Source of the DNA: VAZQ01 sp963763365
GTDB taxonomy: Bacteria > Pseudomonadota > Alphaproteobacteria > Rhizobiales > Xanthobacteraceae
Direction of reading: 5' to 3'
Assembly: GCA_963763365.1 (NCBI GenBank)
Contig: CAVXOE010000014.1
Location: 62,001-126,000, forward strand
Length of the DNA: 64,000 bases
In this document: positions 1 to 9,102 of the stretch, in pieces
Layout of the letters: each line of letters starts with the position of its first letter
How positions within the stretch are numbered: position 1 is the stretch's first letter
Position numbers and translations under genes: made by a program
The notes under the pieces: generated by a model
Seen by the model: only the letters and a program-made list of their open reading frames with translations
What the model was told of the DNA's origin: nothing
Database searches by the model: none

Positions 1-1401
<1,401 letters not shown>

Positions 1402-1639
1402 TTCAACTCCTTGGGGACGTCGAGGCCGTCGGATGAGGGCGCGGGAACAAAAGTAGCGGATTGTGTGGTGGTCACTCAAGCGACGGAAGGGCAGGGTATG
1501 GTTCGTGCCCGGAACGCGGAGGGGAGGTCTCCCGGCCTCGGTATTCCTGCCATCCACAGGTGATCCGATTGAACCGATCCTCCGACAAGAGTAATCGGAG
1601 GTCGCGACCTTAACTCCCGGAAAGTCTCACGGCCATCCC

Positions 1640-1963
1640 ATGATCCGCTTCCTGCTCCGTTTTATCGGGCTGTTGTGCCTCGCACTGGGATTCATATTCC
1701 TGGTTTACGACGGGACCAAGTGGATCGCCGACAGGCAATTCTACGTCAGCAGCGTGGGCGCCACCTGGTCGAACGTGCACCAGAACTCGCTCGTCGGCCT
1801 GCAGCCGATCGTCGAGCGTTTTACCGGCACGTGGTTCTGGAACAATGCGTTCCAGCCCTATTTTCTCGACCAGCCGGCGTGGCTCGTGCTCGGCATCGTC
1901 GGTGCGCTTCTGATCATGTTCGGGCGCAAGCGGCGCAAGCTTATCGGCTTCGCGCGGGATTGA
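1640..1963 (+). CDS. Small two-helix inner-membrane protein, unknown function
   Basis: 107 residues. An N-terminal hydrophobic helix (about residues 3-24, MIRFLLRFIGLLCLALGF) and a C-terminal one (about 80-96, WLVLGIVGALLIMFG) flank a ~55-residue loop with several Trp/Phe. The tail RKRRKL is positive and should lie in the cytoplasm. No catalytic motif is visible. The gene stands alone, with a diverging malic enzyme on its left and a perfect hairpin after its stop. The start has no strong ribosome site; ATG 1640 is chosen because it opens directly into the first helix. Confidence 0.65.
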   Translation: MIRFLLRFIGLLCLALGFIFLVYDGTKWIADRQFYVSSVGATWSNVHQNSLVGLQPIVERFTGTWFWNNAFQPYFLDQPAWLVLGIVGALLIMFGRKRRKLIGFARD

Positions 1964-1987
1964 ACCAAGCGCCGCTCTGTGAGTTTG

Positions 1988-2019
1988 TCCCCTCTCCCCG
2001 CTGAAGCGGGGAGAGGGGA
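1988..2019. repeat. Perfect 14-bp palindrome of the CTCCCTCTCCCC family, possible bidirectional terminator
   Basis: TCCCCTCTCCCCGC, TGAA loop, then its exact complement. It lies between the convergent genes ending at 1963 and 2033. The same stem core recurs at about 4866, 27887 and 38184. There is no T-tract, so a terminator role is inferred from position only. Confidence 0.7.
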
Positions 2020-2032
2020 AGCCGCGTCGCGG

Positions 2033-2530
2033 CTACTTGATCACGTCGACGCCGGCCTTGCAGGCCTGGCCGTCCTGGGCGCCGGTGCCGCCGCTACATC
2101 CGAGCGCGCCGATCACCTTGCCGTCCTTCATGATCGGGATGCCGCCTTCCGACGCGATGACGCCGTCGAGCGAGAGCGCCGCGATGCCGGCTCCGCCCGA
2201 CGCCACGCGATCCTCGAACACTTTCGTAGGCCTACGGAACATCGCCGCCGCCCGCGCCTTGTGCTGGGCGATGCCGATCGAGGCGAACTGGGTCTGGTCC
2301 ATGGTGCTGGCATGGATCAGATAGCCGCCGATCGAGACGGCGATGATCGCCATCGACCAGCCGTTCTTTTTCGCCTCGGCCTCCGCCGCGTCCACGGCCT
2401 TCTTCGCCATGTCGAGGGTGACCGAGGGGCCGTAATGCACCGGCTGTTGCGCCCAAGAAGCGGTCGTATTGGCCGTCGTGAACGTGAGCGCCGCGCAAAT
2501 CGCGAGCGAGGTAGCGATACCTGTACGCAT
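2033..2530 (-). CDS. Secreted GlcG/HbpS-family heme-binding-like protein
   Basis: 165 residues. The N-terminus MRTGIATSLAICAALTFT, ending near SWAQ, is a Sec signal peptide, so the protein should be periplasmic. The mature part has the DUF336/GlcG pattern: an AEAEAKKNGWSMAIIAV helix-strand, MDQTQFASI, then a Gly-rich C-terminus with GGIPIMKDGKVIGALGCSGG. The family includes GlcG from glycolate operons and heme-responsive HbpS; no glycolate genes are nearby, so the ligand is unknown. GGGAGGAG lies 6 nt before ATG 2530 and rules out the longer reading from 2581. Confidence 0.85.
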   Translation of the reverse strand: MRTGIATSLAICAALTFTTANTTASWAQQPVHYGPSVTLDMAKKAVDAAEAEAKKNGWSMAIIAVSIGGYLIHASTMDQTQFASIGIAQHKARAAAMFRRPTKVFEDRVASGGAGIAALSLDGVIASEGGIPIMKDGKVIGALGCSGGTGAQDGQACKAGVDVIK

Positions 2531-2776
2531 GAAGTCTCCTCCCGAGATTGACGTTTTTGCCGGCACCGGGGACCGGTGCACGAAGCGCTCGTATGGCGCC
2601 GGGCGAAAGCATAAGGCAGGAATTGGCGGTCGCGAAATAGGGCGATAACCCCATCATCGCGCCGCCGTGATCGGCATCTCCCATCCGGCTGGGCGAGACG
2701 TGATACATCCGCAGGTGCGCAAAGCCCGTTTCGGGGCTATATTTGCGGCATCACGAAAATCGAGGAGAGTGCCGCC

Positions 2777-3433
2777 ATGTTCGGGTTCAAGAAGAAGCTT
2801 GAAATGCCGACGGCCGCCGAGGCGCTGCCCGGCCGGTCGACGCCGATACCGACCGCGCGCGAGCATTTCATCACCCATCGGCCGCTCACCGGGCCGTATC
2901 CCGATGGGCTCGCGACCGCGATGTTCGGTATGGGATGTTTCTGGGGCGCCGAGCGCAAGTTCTGGGAGCTTGGCGACGGCATCGACATCACCGCCGTGGG
3001 CTACGCGGCCGGCCGTACCCCCAACCCGACCTACGAGGAGGTTTGCTCCGGCCGCACCGGCCACAACGAGGTGGTGTTCGTGGTCTACGACCCGAAGAAG
3101 ATCTCCTACGAGACGCTGCTCAAGACGTTCTGGGAGAACCACGACCCGACGCAGGGCATGCAGCAGGGCAACGACGTCGGCACGCAATACCGGTCCGGCA
3201 TCTACACGTTCACGCCCGAGCAGCGCAAAGCGGCCGAAGCCTCGAAGGCGATGTATGAGCAGGCGCTCAAGTCGAGGCGCTTGGGCGCCATCACCAGCGA
3301 GATACTCGACGCACCGCCGTTCTATTTCGCCGAGGGCTATCACCAGCAGTATCTCGCCAAGAATCCGGCCGGTTATTGCGGGCTCGGCGGCACCGGCGTG
3401 AGCTGCCCGATCGGCACCGGCGTTGCGGCGTAG
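2777..3433 (+). CDS. msrA: Peptide-methionine (S)-S-oxide reductase
   Basis: Reduces the S-epimer of methionine sulfoxide in damaged proteins, using thioredoxin. 218 residues. The catalytic motif GCFWGAER (Cys near residue 53) is followed by GYAAG, GHNEVV and the GTQYRSGIY stretch, all diagnostic for MsrA. Cys also occurs near the C-terminus (YCGLGG, VSCPIG), where resolving cysteines sit in the family. A GAGGAGAG ribosome site precedes ATG 2777. The ~45-residue N-terminal extension with no signal peptide suggests a cytosolic enzyme. Confidence 0.96.
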   Translation: MFGFKKKLEMPTAAEALPGRSTPIPTAREHFITHRPLTGPYPDGLATAMFGMGCFWGAERKFWELGDGIDITAVGYAAGRTPNPTYEEVCSGRTGHNEVVFVVYDPKKISYETLLKTFWENHDPTQGMQQGNDVGTQYRSGIYTFTPEQRKAAEASKAMYEQALKSRRLGAITSEILDAPPFYFAEGYHQQYLAKNPAGYCGLGGTGVSCPIGTGVAA

Positions 3434-3506
3434 CTGTGGCCGCGCAGGGTGGGCATAGGCGCGGACGCGCCGTGCCTGCACCAGACCAACAAAGAAAGGG
3501 CCAGCC

Positions 3507-3905
3507 ATGTCGAGCCTCAAGCTCCGCCTCTTCGACGACTTGAATGCCAGCGGCCTCGTTCGTCCCGCGACCGAAAAGTTCGCCGGTGCCTGGCTCGCCT
3601 GCAGTCTCGTGATGGCGCGCGGCAATGTGCTGGCGGCGTTCAGTCTCGAGCACATGACGACCGCCTCGATCTGCGGAATCGTCGGCGCGGTGGTCACCGT
3701 CCTTCTGCTCCTGCAGATGGACCGCACGACCGACAGCGTCTACCGGCAGGCGACCATCGCCGGAGTGGCGACGTTCATCGGCGACACCTTCGCGCATGGC
3801 TCGCACTTCCCGCCGCAATGGGCGGAGCCCTTGGTCACCGGAGCGGTCTCCGCCAGCATCGCGGTCGCCCTCTGGTACGCGAAGCGGCTGGTACGGACCG
3901 CCTGA
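3507..3905 (+). CDS. Small integral membrane protein, unknown function
   Basis: 132 residues with three hydrophobic stretches: about 28-48 (AWLACSLVMARGNVLAA), 52-71 (TTASICGIVGAVVTVLLLL) and 103-123 (LVTGAVSASIAVALWY). No known motif. AAGAAAGGG sits upstream of ATG 3507. It lies 73 bp after msrA on the same strand, so co-transcription is possible but not shown. The sequence looks like lone conserved alphaproteobacterial membrane proteins; I do not assign a role. Confidence 0.6.
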   Translation: MSSLKLRLFDDLNASGLVRPATEKFAGAWLACSLVMARGNVLAAFSLEHMTTASICGIVGAVVTVLLLLQMDRTTDSVYRQATIAGVATFIGDTFAHGSHFPPQWAEPLVTGAVSASIAVALWYAKRLVRTA

Positions 3906-4004
3906 ACTCGGAGGACCGGCAAGGGGCGTGGGCGAAGCCACGGCGCCCACACCGCGAGATTTTCGCCGCTGCTGATGCCCAAGCCGCCGCGGATCAAGGC
4001 TTTG

Positions 4005-4033
4005 TTAACCATATCGCGCGTTAATCCGTTAAC
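4005..4033 (+). promoter_or_regulatory. CtrA-like half-site cluster upstream of the export lipoprotein gene
   Basis: TTAACCAT at 4005-4012 matches the alphaproteobacterial CtrA half-site. TTAA at 4021 and TTAAC at 4029 follow, but with N4 spacing rather than the N7 of a full CtrA box. The cluster ends 34 bp before the start codon at 4067. Regulation by CtrA is inferred from the motif alone. Confidence 0.35.
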
Positions 4034-4066
4034 CCTGTTTGGTTCGTCGGGTTCGGAAATCAGCGC

Positions 4067-4816
4067 ATGCGGCCGTGCCGCCTCATTGTCGTGTTGATGA
4101 TCGCGGCCACGCTCGCCGGCTGCGCGACCGCGTCCGTGCCGCCGCCGGAAATGGCCGCCGGACCGGGCGATCTCGACAGCATTATCTACGGCAGCCGGCG
4201 CGGCCTTCAGGTTGCGCCACCGCCCATGATCGTACCCGGTCCTGGTCCGGTCGCCGTGGCAATGCCGCCGCCCATGCCTTCGCCGCCGGTGCCGGTCGCG
4301 GTTCCGCCCCCGCTGGTGCCAGCCTCCGCGGTGATGCCCGAGCTGGTACCGCCGGATGAGCCGTATACGCTCGATTCCGGCGACAAGCTGCGCATCACGG
4401 TCTACGGACAGGAAGGCCTGAGCAACAACTACATCGTCGATGCCAGTGGACGCATCACCATGCCGTTCATCGGTCCGGTGTCGGTGCGCGGCTGCACCAC
4501 GACGCAGTTGGCGCGGGTGATCGCCGACCGCTTGCGCAACGGCTTCATCCGCGAGCCCCACGTCGCGATCGAAGTCGAGACCTACCGGCCGTTCTTCATC
4601 CTCGGCGAGGTGCTGGCACCCGGGCAGTACCCGTACGTTCCGAACATGACGGTGGAGACCGCGGTCGCCATCGCGGGCGGCTACACGCCGCGCGCCTACC
4701 GGTGGAACGCCGAGGTCAGCCGCTCCGCGGGCGGCCTCACCGCGCGCCAGAAGGTGCCGACGATCGCGCCGGTGCGCCCGGGCGATACCGTCACGGTCAC
4801 CGAGCGCTGGTTCTAA
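4067..4816 (+). CDS. Polysaccharide export outer-membrane lipoprotein (Wza/Poly_export family)
   Basis: 249 residues. A lipoprotein signal ends in the lipobox LAGC (Cys near residue 19). A Pro/Val-rich linker (about 60-100) precedes the Poly_export domain, which starts at YTLDSGDKLRITVYGQEGL, and one SLBB-type segment (FILGEVLAPGQYPYVPNMTVETAV). Family members form the outer-membrane channel or periplasmic gate for capsule or exopolysaccharide. No tyrosine autokinase, flippase or polymerase is adjacent, so this is an orphan secretin-like component. At ~250 residues it is shorter than Wza and lacks the C-terminal helix. Confidence 0.88.
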   Translation: MRPCRLIVVLMIAATLAGCATASVPPPEMAAGPGDLDSIIYGSRRGLQVAPPPMIVPGPGPVAVAMPPPMPSPPVPVAVPPPLVPASAVMPELVPPDEPYTLDSGDKLRITVYGQEGLSNNYIVDASGRITMPFIGPVSVRGCTTTQLARVIADRLRNGFIREPHVAIEVETYRPFFILGEVLAPGQYPYVPNMTVETAVAIAGGYTPRAYRWNAEVSRSAGGLTARQKVPTIAPVRPGDTVTVTERWF

Positions 4817-4865
4817 AGCCGCATTCCGTCTCCACCGACAGCAGGTCGCGCCGCCAGTGCGGTGC

Positions 4866-4903
4866 GCTCCCTCTCCCCAGCGGGGAGAGGGAGCAGACCG
4901 AGC
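4866..4903. repeat. Intergenic palindrome, CTCCCTCTCCCC/GGGGAGAGGGAG family
   Basis: GCTCCCTCTCCCC, loop AGC, GGGGAGAGGGAGC, then the tail AGACCGAG. The same arms and tail recur at 27887 and in the larger element at 38184. It lies between convergent genes (stops at 4816 and 4937). Confidence 0.75.
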
Positions 4904-4936
4904 TCGCTGGCCCGTGATTTCATGACCGCGGGATAC

Positions 4937-5611
4937 TCACTTCTTCATGTGCTTCGTGAGGAACTCCGTCGAGCGCTGCCAGGCGAGTTTGGCGCTCGGT
5001 TCATGGAAACTGCCACGCTCGTCGCAATGGAAGCCGTGGCCGGCGATCGGATAGGTGAAGATCTCGTCTTGCGGATGCTTCTTCTTGATCATCTCGACGT
5101 CGGTCATCGGAATGGCCGCGTCGGTCTCGCCGAAATGCATCATGGTCGGGCACTTCTCCTGCTCGTCGGCGAACTTGGCGATGGCGCCGCCGTAGTAGCA
5201 GACCGAAGCCGACAGTCCGGCAAGCCGGCACGCCGAGAGAAACGCGATGCTGCCGCCCATGCAGAATCCCATGATGCCGACCGGTCCGGCCGCCTTGAGA
5301 TCGTTGATCGCGGCCTGCGTGTCGCGCAGCATCGCATCCCAGTCCGGATTGGCGATGAATTTGCGCGCGTTGGCGATCTCGTCGGGCGTATAGCCGCATT
5401 CGAAATCCTTGGTCTGCCGATCGAACAACGCCGGCGCGACCGCCGCGTAGCCTTCCTTGGCGAGCCGGTCGGTGACGGCGCGGATGTGCTGGTTGACGCC
5501 GAAGATCTCCTGAATGACCACCATGCCGCCTTTGGGCGTACCAGCCGGATCGGCGCGATACGCGCCAAGCTGGAACTTGTCGGCAGCCGTGAGCGAGAAA
5601 TGCTTACCCAA
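4937..5611 (-). CDS. Dienelactone hydrolase family protein
   Basis: 224 residues, alpha/beta-hydrolase fold. Catalytic Cys lies in GFCMGGS, Asp in FGETDAAIP, His in AGHGFHCD, and the upstream Glu in VVIQEIFGVN, so all four active-site positions of DLH enzymes are present. In the family it opens dienelactone to maleylacetate, but many chromosomal copies act on other esters. The start is taken as TTG at 5611, because GGGAGG stands 5 nt before it and family proteins begin at this point; the longer frame from 5731 has no such signal. No chlorocatechol genes are adjacent. Confidence 0.88.
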   Translation of the reverse strand: MGKHFSLTAADKFQLGAYRADPAGTPKGGMVVIQEIFGVNQHIRAVTDRLAKEGYAAVAPALFDRQTKDFECGYTPDEIANARKFIANPDWDAMLRDTQAAINDLKAAGPVGIMGFCMGGSIAFLSACRLAGLSASVCYYGGAIAKFADEQEKCPTMMHFGETDAAIPMTDVEMIKKKHPQDEIFTYPIAGHGFHCDERGSFHEPSAKLAWQRSTEFLTKHMKK

Positions 5612-5814
5612 TTTAACCTCCCGTGAACGAAACGAGCCGGAAACGCGCCGGCCCGGCGGCCGGGAATGTCTCGCGTCCGCCGTCACAAAGCAACCATCGC
5701 CAATGCGCCGAGGGGGATGCAAATGTCGCAAGGTTGCCTAGATAAAAGAGAACGGCCCGGCGGCTTCGCCGGCGGGTTGTCGGGCGGGCGCCAAGATCGA
5801 GATGGCGGCTGCAT

Positions 5815-6954
5815 ATGGTCGACACTTCCCGGCGGAAATTCCTGCAACAGATGGCGGGCGTCTCGGCGCTTGCCGGCATCGGCTATGCGCCGGCGGCGTT
5901 CGCGCGCGCTCCCGAGAGCGAGATCACCGCGGCCGAGCGCGAGGCGATGGCCGCGCTCGCCAGCGGCTATCTCGACGAGTTTGGCGCGCCCGGTGTCTCG
6001 GTCGCGATCGCGCATCGCGGACAACTCGTCTACGCGGAAGGCTTCGGCTTCGCCAACCGGGCGACCGGTGAGAAGGTCACTCCGCAGCATCTCTTCCGCA
6101 TCGCGAGCGTCAGTAAGCCGGTGACGTCGGTGGCGATCTTTTCGCTGATCGAACAGGGCAAACTCAAGCTTGACGACAAGGTGTTCGGCAAGACCGGCGT
6201 CCTGCGCGACGACTACGGCACCCCAGAGGACAAGCGCGTCGAAGAGATCACCATCGAGCAACTGCTGACCCACACCGGCGGCGGCTGGCCGAACAAGGGC
6301 CGCGATCCGATGTTCTCCAATCCGCAGTTCGACCAGCGCCGGCTGATCGTCTGGACGCTCGCCAACGTGCCGCTCGATCACCCTCCCGGTACGGTCCATG
6401 CCTATTCGAACTTCGGCTACTGTCTGCTCGGCCGCGTGGTCGAGAAGCTCAGCAGTCAGAATTACGCGGGCTATGTCCGCGACAAGCTGCTTTCCCGCTG
6501 CGGCGTGACGCAGATGCGCATTGGCGCCGGGCCGTTCAACGAGCGCGCTCGCAACGAGGTGGTCTATGCGGGGCAGGGCGGCGACCCGTACCGTGTGAAG
6601 GTTGCGCGCGCCGATTCCTGCGGCGGCTGGATCGCAAGCCCTTCCGATCTCGTGCGCTTCGTTACGCATGTCGACGGCTTGTCCGACACGCCGAGCCTGC
6701 TGAAGCCCGAAACCATCAAGGCGATGACGACACCGCTCCCCAGCAATCCCCGCTACGCCAAAGGCTGGATCGTCAACGACCGCGGCTGGTGGCACAACGG
6801 CAGCCTGCCGGGAACCTCGGCCGTGATGGTGCGCGGGCAGAACGGCCTCGCCTGGGCGGCGCTCGCCAACACGCGCCGGCGCGATCCGTCGAGCGTCGGC
6901 GGTCTCAACCGCATGGCCGCGCAGCTTGTGGCCGTGAAGAATTGGGCTGCCTGA
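5815..6954 (+). CDS. Tat-exported beta-lactamase-family serine hydrolase (class C/esterase type)
   Basis: 379 residues. The N-terminus SRRKFLQQMAG followed by a hydrophobic stretch is a twin-arginine signal; with cleavage near AFA-RA the enzyme should act in the periplasm. The active-site Ser-x-x-Lys is in RIASVSKPVTS, and Tyr-x-Asn in YSNFGY. The third motif region is WWHNGSLPGTS (HNG in place of KTG), a variant common in esterases and D-aminopeptidase-like members. It is therefore unlikely to be a true beta-lactamase. It diverges from the dienelactone hydrolase gene with ~200 bp between them. Confidence 0.87.
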   Translation: MVDTSRRKFLQQMAGVSALAGIGYAPAAFARAPESEITAAEREAMAALASGYLDEFGAPGVSVAIAHRGQLVYAEGFGFANRATGEKVTPQHLFRIASVSKPVTSVAIFSLIEQGKLKLDDKVFGKTGVLRDDYGTPEDKRVEEITIEQLLTHTGGGWPNKGRDPMFSNPQFDQRRLIVWTLANVPLDHPPGTVHAYSNFGYCLLGRVVEKLSSQNYAGYVRDKLLSRCGVTQMRIGAGPFNERARNEVVYAGQGGDPYRVKVARADSCGGWIASPSDLVRFVTHVDGLSDTPSLLKPETIKAMTTPLPSNPRYAKGWIVNDRGWWHNGSLPGTSAVMVRGQNGLAWAALANTRRRDPSSVGGLNRMAAQLVAVKNWAA

Positions 6955-6972
6955 CACGCCTTGTGCGGCCCT

Positions 6973-6988
6973 TGTGATGGCCATCACA
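6973..6988. promoter_or_regulatory. Perfect 16-bp palindrome TGTGATGGCCATCACA, CRP-type operator
   Basis: TGTGA-N6-TCACA with full symmetry, which is the classic CRP spacing. It lies 19 bp after the stop of the serine hydrolase gene. A second hairpin (GAACCGCGC/GCGCGGTTC, 7005-7026) and then the terminator at 7232 follow. It may drive a short unit at about 7030-7259. Binding is inferred. Confidence 0.45.
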
Positions 6989-7163
6989 CAAATCCGCTTT
7001 GGCTGAACCGCGCGCTTGCGCGGTTCGACAAACTGCGCGGATGGTCGGCGCCTCACGCCGCACTTCACAAGACGAAAAACGAAAAATCCGGCACCTCGCA
7101 TTCGCGATTTCGCGCGCGAATGCGGCGTTCTCTTTCGCGCAATTTCCGCCCCATCGGCAGGCC

Positions 7164-7232
7164 ATGGCGCAGCAGAAGCAGACGTCGGCGCTCTGCTTCA
7201 ACGACAAGAACACGAAACCAGGCCCTTACTGA
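7164..7232 (+). CDS. Candidate 22-residue small protein or sRNA body ending at a strong terminator
   Basis: ATG 7164 opens MAQQKQTSALCF..KPGPY and stops at 7230-7232, where the terminator stem begins. The ribosome site is weak (GGCAGGCC). The coordinates also fit a non-coding transcript with the same terminator. The 6955-7514 interval holds nothing else I can support as a gene. Conservation of the peptide in related genomes would separate the two readings. Confidence 0.3.
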   Translation: MAQQKQTSALCFNDKNTKPGPY

Positions 7233-7259
7233 ACCCCGGCTCGTCCGGGGTTCTTTTTT
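7232..7259 (+). terminator. Rho-independent terminator
   Basis: Stem AACCCCGG/CCGGGGTT, loop CTCGT, followed by CTTTTTTG. A strong intrinsic terminator on the plus strand; nearest upstream candidates are the 7164 small ORF and the more distant serine hydrolase gene. Confidence 0.85.
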
Positions 7260-7514
7260 GCGCGCGTCACGCCGAACGACGCGCGCACCTGAACGTGCGC
7301 ACGCGATTCCTGAACGCCCATTCATCCGCATCGCGGCAAGTATCTGCAGCAACTCGCTTTTTTGTGCCGCTGGTCACATCCGCGCGCGCGGGTTGCCGCT
7401 ACTAACAAGATGACGATCGCCAAGACATGAGTTGCGGCGAGATCGAAAGGAAAGGAACGGCCCTCCGGGCGACAAGCGTCACGGAAGGTTCATAGCAACC
7501 AACAGGAGACTACA

Positions 7515-7961
7515 ATGTACCGCAAGATCATCCTCACCTGTGCCGCCGCTGTCGCCGCTCTCGGTTTGCTGCTGGCTCCGGTCACCGCGTCCGCGAAGAG
7601 CCACAACGGCAACGGCTCGCATCACAGCAGCCATCACAGCCACCACAAGCACGGCAAGCATGCGCATCGCCACCACAAGCATCACCACATGCATCACGCG
7701 CATCATCACCACAAGAAGCACCACTGGCACCACAGGCACCATAAGTACTATCCGTCGTACGAGACGACGTACTACTCGAAGCCGACCTACTCGGAGCCGA
7801 GCTACACCTACAGCAAGCCGAGCTACGTCTACACCAAGCCGGCGCCGAGCTGCACGTGTCTGACCAAGGAGTACGCTCCGGACGGCACCGTGATCTTCAA
7901 GGACGTGTGCACCAAGGAGATGGCGGTCTCCGAGCCGAGCTCCGAGAAGGCCGAGAACTAA
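7515..7961 (+). CDS. Secreted histidine-rich protein with Tyr/Pro/Ser repeat segment
   Basis: 148 residues. The signal peptide MYRKIILTCAAAVAALGLLLAP ends near ASA. Residues ~31-78 are dominated by His runs broken by Lys/Ser/Gly, and residues ~79-112 repeat a Tyr-Ser-Lys-Pro/Tyr-Ser-Glu-Pro pattern. A C-terminal block, CTCLTKEYAPDGTVIFKDVCTKE, carries three cysteines and is the most ordered part. Metal buffering (Zn, Ni, Cu) in the periplasm is a fair guess from composition, not a family assignment. AGGAG precedes the ATG and a strong terminator follows, so it is monocistronic. Confidence 0.85.
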   Translation: MYRKIILTCAAAVAALGLLLAPVTASAKSHNGNGSHHSSHHSHHKHGKHAHRHHKHHHMHHAHHHHKKHHWHHRHHKYYPSYETTYYSKPTYSEPSYTYSKPSYVYTKPAPSCTCLTKEYAPDGTVIFKDVCTKEMAVSEPSSEKAEN

Positions 7962-7984
7962 GCCGGCCACTGCCGACCAACCGA

Positions 7985-8012
7985 AACCCCAGCCGCAAGG
8001 CTGGGGTTTTTT
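7985..8012 (+). terminator. Rho-independent terminator of the His-rich gene
   Basis: Stem AACCCCAGCC/GGCTGGGGTT with loop GCAA, followed by a T-tract, 23 bp after the stop codon at 7961. Confidence 0.92.
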
Positions 8013-8033
8013 CGTTGTTGTGCTCCCTCAACG

Positions 8034-8133
8034 TCGTGCCCGCGAAAGCGGGCATCCAGTGTCACGGCACGGCGATGCGCAGCGCTGTCGCGGCATTCTT
8101 GCAAGACTGGATCGCCCGCTTGCGCGGGCGATG
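8034..8133. repeat. Dispersed intergenic repeat, CCCGCGAAAGCGGG family
   Basis: GTCGTGCCCGCGAAAGCGGGCATCC at the left and GGATCGCCCGCTTGCGCGGGCGATGAC at the right form an outer inverted pair, each arm with its own hairpin. Relatives lie at 36496, 55771 and 56752. It sits between convergent genes. Confidence 0.8.
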
Positions 8134-8177
8134 ACTTCGTTGGAAGTGTGGCGGTGGCGGCGGAGACCGGTCGAGGT

Positions 8178-9077
8178 TTACGCCACCGCGGCCTGTGTGA
8201 GCGCGGTGTCGGTCGGGCGCGAGCGGCGGTCGAGCCGCAAGGTCAGGCAGAAGGCCGAGCCGCCGCTCTTGAGGAACGAGCGCAGCGGCGTTGCCGCCAC
8301 ACGGTAGCCGCGCTCCTGCAAGGTACCGCGCAGCCGGTCGCTGCAGGCTCCCATCACCAGCGTGTCGCCGAGGCAGACCGCGTTGGCGGCGAGCTTCGTC
8401 GCATCCTCGATGCCGATCTCGATGCGCTTGCCGCGCGGCACGAATTCGCGGATGACATTGCGGCCGGCCGGCGTGAAGGCGTCGGGCACGTACATCACCT
8501 CGCCACGTGGCAGCGGAGCGAGCGCCGTATCCATGTGGTAGAAGCGCGGGTCGGCGAGTTCGAGCGCCGTCACCTTGACGCCGAACGTGTCTTCGACCGC
8601 GCGCTGTGCGGATGCATCCGAGCGCTGGTTGTAGCCCAGCCAGAACATGTTGCGGGTCTGGTCGAACACGCAATCGCCGGCGCCTTCGAGCACGACGCCC
8701 TCAGGCATATGACGCACGTTGTCCACCAGCCCGCGCGCCTTGAGCGCTTGGAACGCCGCCTCGAAATGCGGTTGTTCTGCCTGGCGCTCAAGGTGCCGGA
8801 AGCGCGCCAGCAGTACGTTGCGGTCGAGCACCACCGCGGCGTTGGCGGTGAACACGAGATCGGGCACGCCCGGTGCGGCCGGCACGAGGTCGATCGCGGC
8901 GCCGAGCTCTTGGAATTTGCGGTAGAGCGCGGTCCATTCGCGATGCGCGGCGGCGCTGTGGATGCTGGCGTCGCGCGCCCAAGCATCCGGCTCCATCCAC
9001 GGGTTGATGGTGTAGCTGACCGCGAAGTGCTCAGGCCGGCACATCAGCAGGCGGGCGGTGGGCTTGATCGGGGTCAT
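8178..9077 (-). CDS. Amidinotransferase/ADI-fold hydrolase, likely arginine dihydrolase or DDAH-like enzyme
   Basis: 299 residues, guanidine-modifying enzyme superfamily (COG1834). Active-site residues visible are His181 in YHMDTALAP with Asp183, Cys277 in GGSAFCLTL, and the EGAGDCV loop (131-137). Where arginine deiminases have FTRD, this protein has FTAN (Asn79), and an Asn also occurs in SYTINPW (Asn25); cyanobacterial arginine dihydrolases (ArgZ/AgrE) are known for such asparagines. The product could therefore be ornithine plus ammonia. It sits 25 bp downstream of the ornithine aminotransferase gene, which would use ornithine. DDAH remains an alternative. Confidence 0.78.
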   Translation of the reverse strand: MTPIKPTARLLMCRPEHFAVSYTINPWMEPDAWARDASIHSAAAHREWTALYRKFQELGAAIDLVPAAPGVPDLVFTANAAVVLDRNVLLARFRHLERQAEQPHFEAAFQALKARGLVDNVRHMPEGVVLEGAGDCVFDQTRNMFWLGYNQRSDASAQRAVEDTFGVKVTALELADPRFYHMDTALAPLPRGEVMYVPDAFTPAGRNVIREFVPRGKRIEIGIEDATKLAANAVCLGDTLVMGACSDRLRGTLQERGYRVAATPLRSFLKSGGSAFCLTLRLDRRSRPTDTALTQAAVA

Positions 9078-9102
9078 GGCACGGCTCCGGTCGTCTCTCC
9101 GT

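Noticed and set aside
7454..7490. EcfG-type promoter GGAAC...CGTC before the His-rich gene
   Set aside because: Spacing is 18 and the -10 element is CGTC, not CGTT; too weak to list.
7432..7863. Thr/Arg-rich ORF overlapping the His-rich gene
   Set aside because: Out-of-frame reading of the CAC/CAT His codons; the signal peptide and ribosome site support 7515-7961 only.
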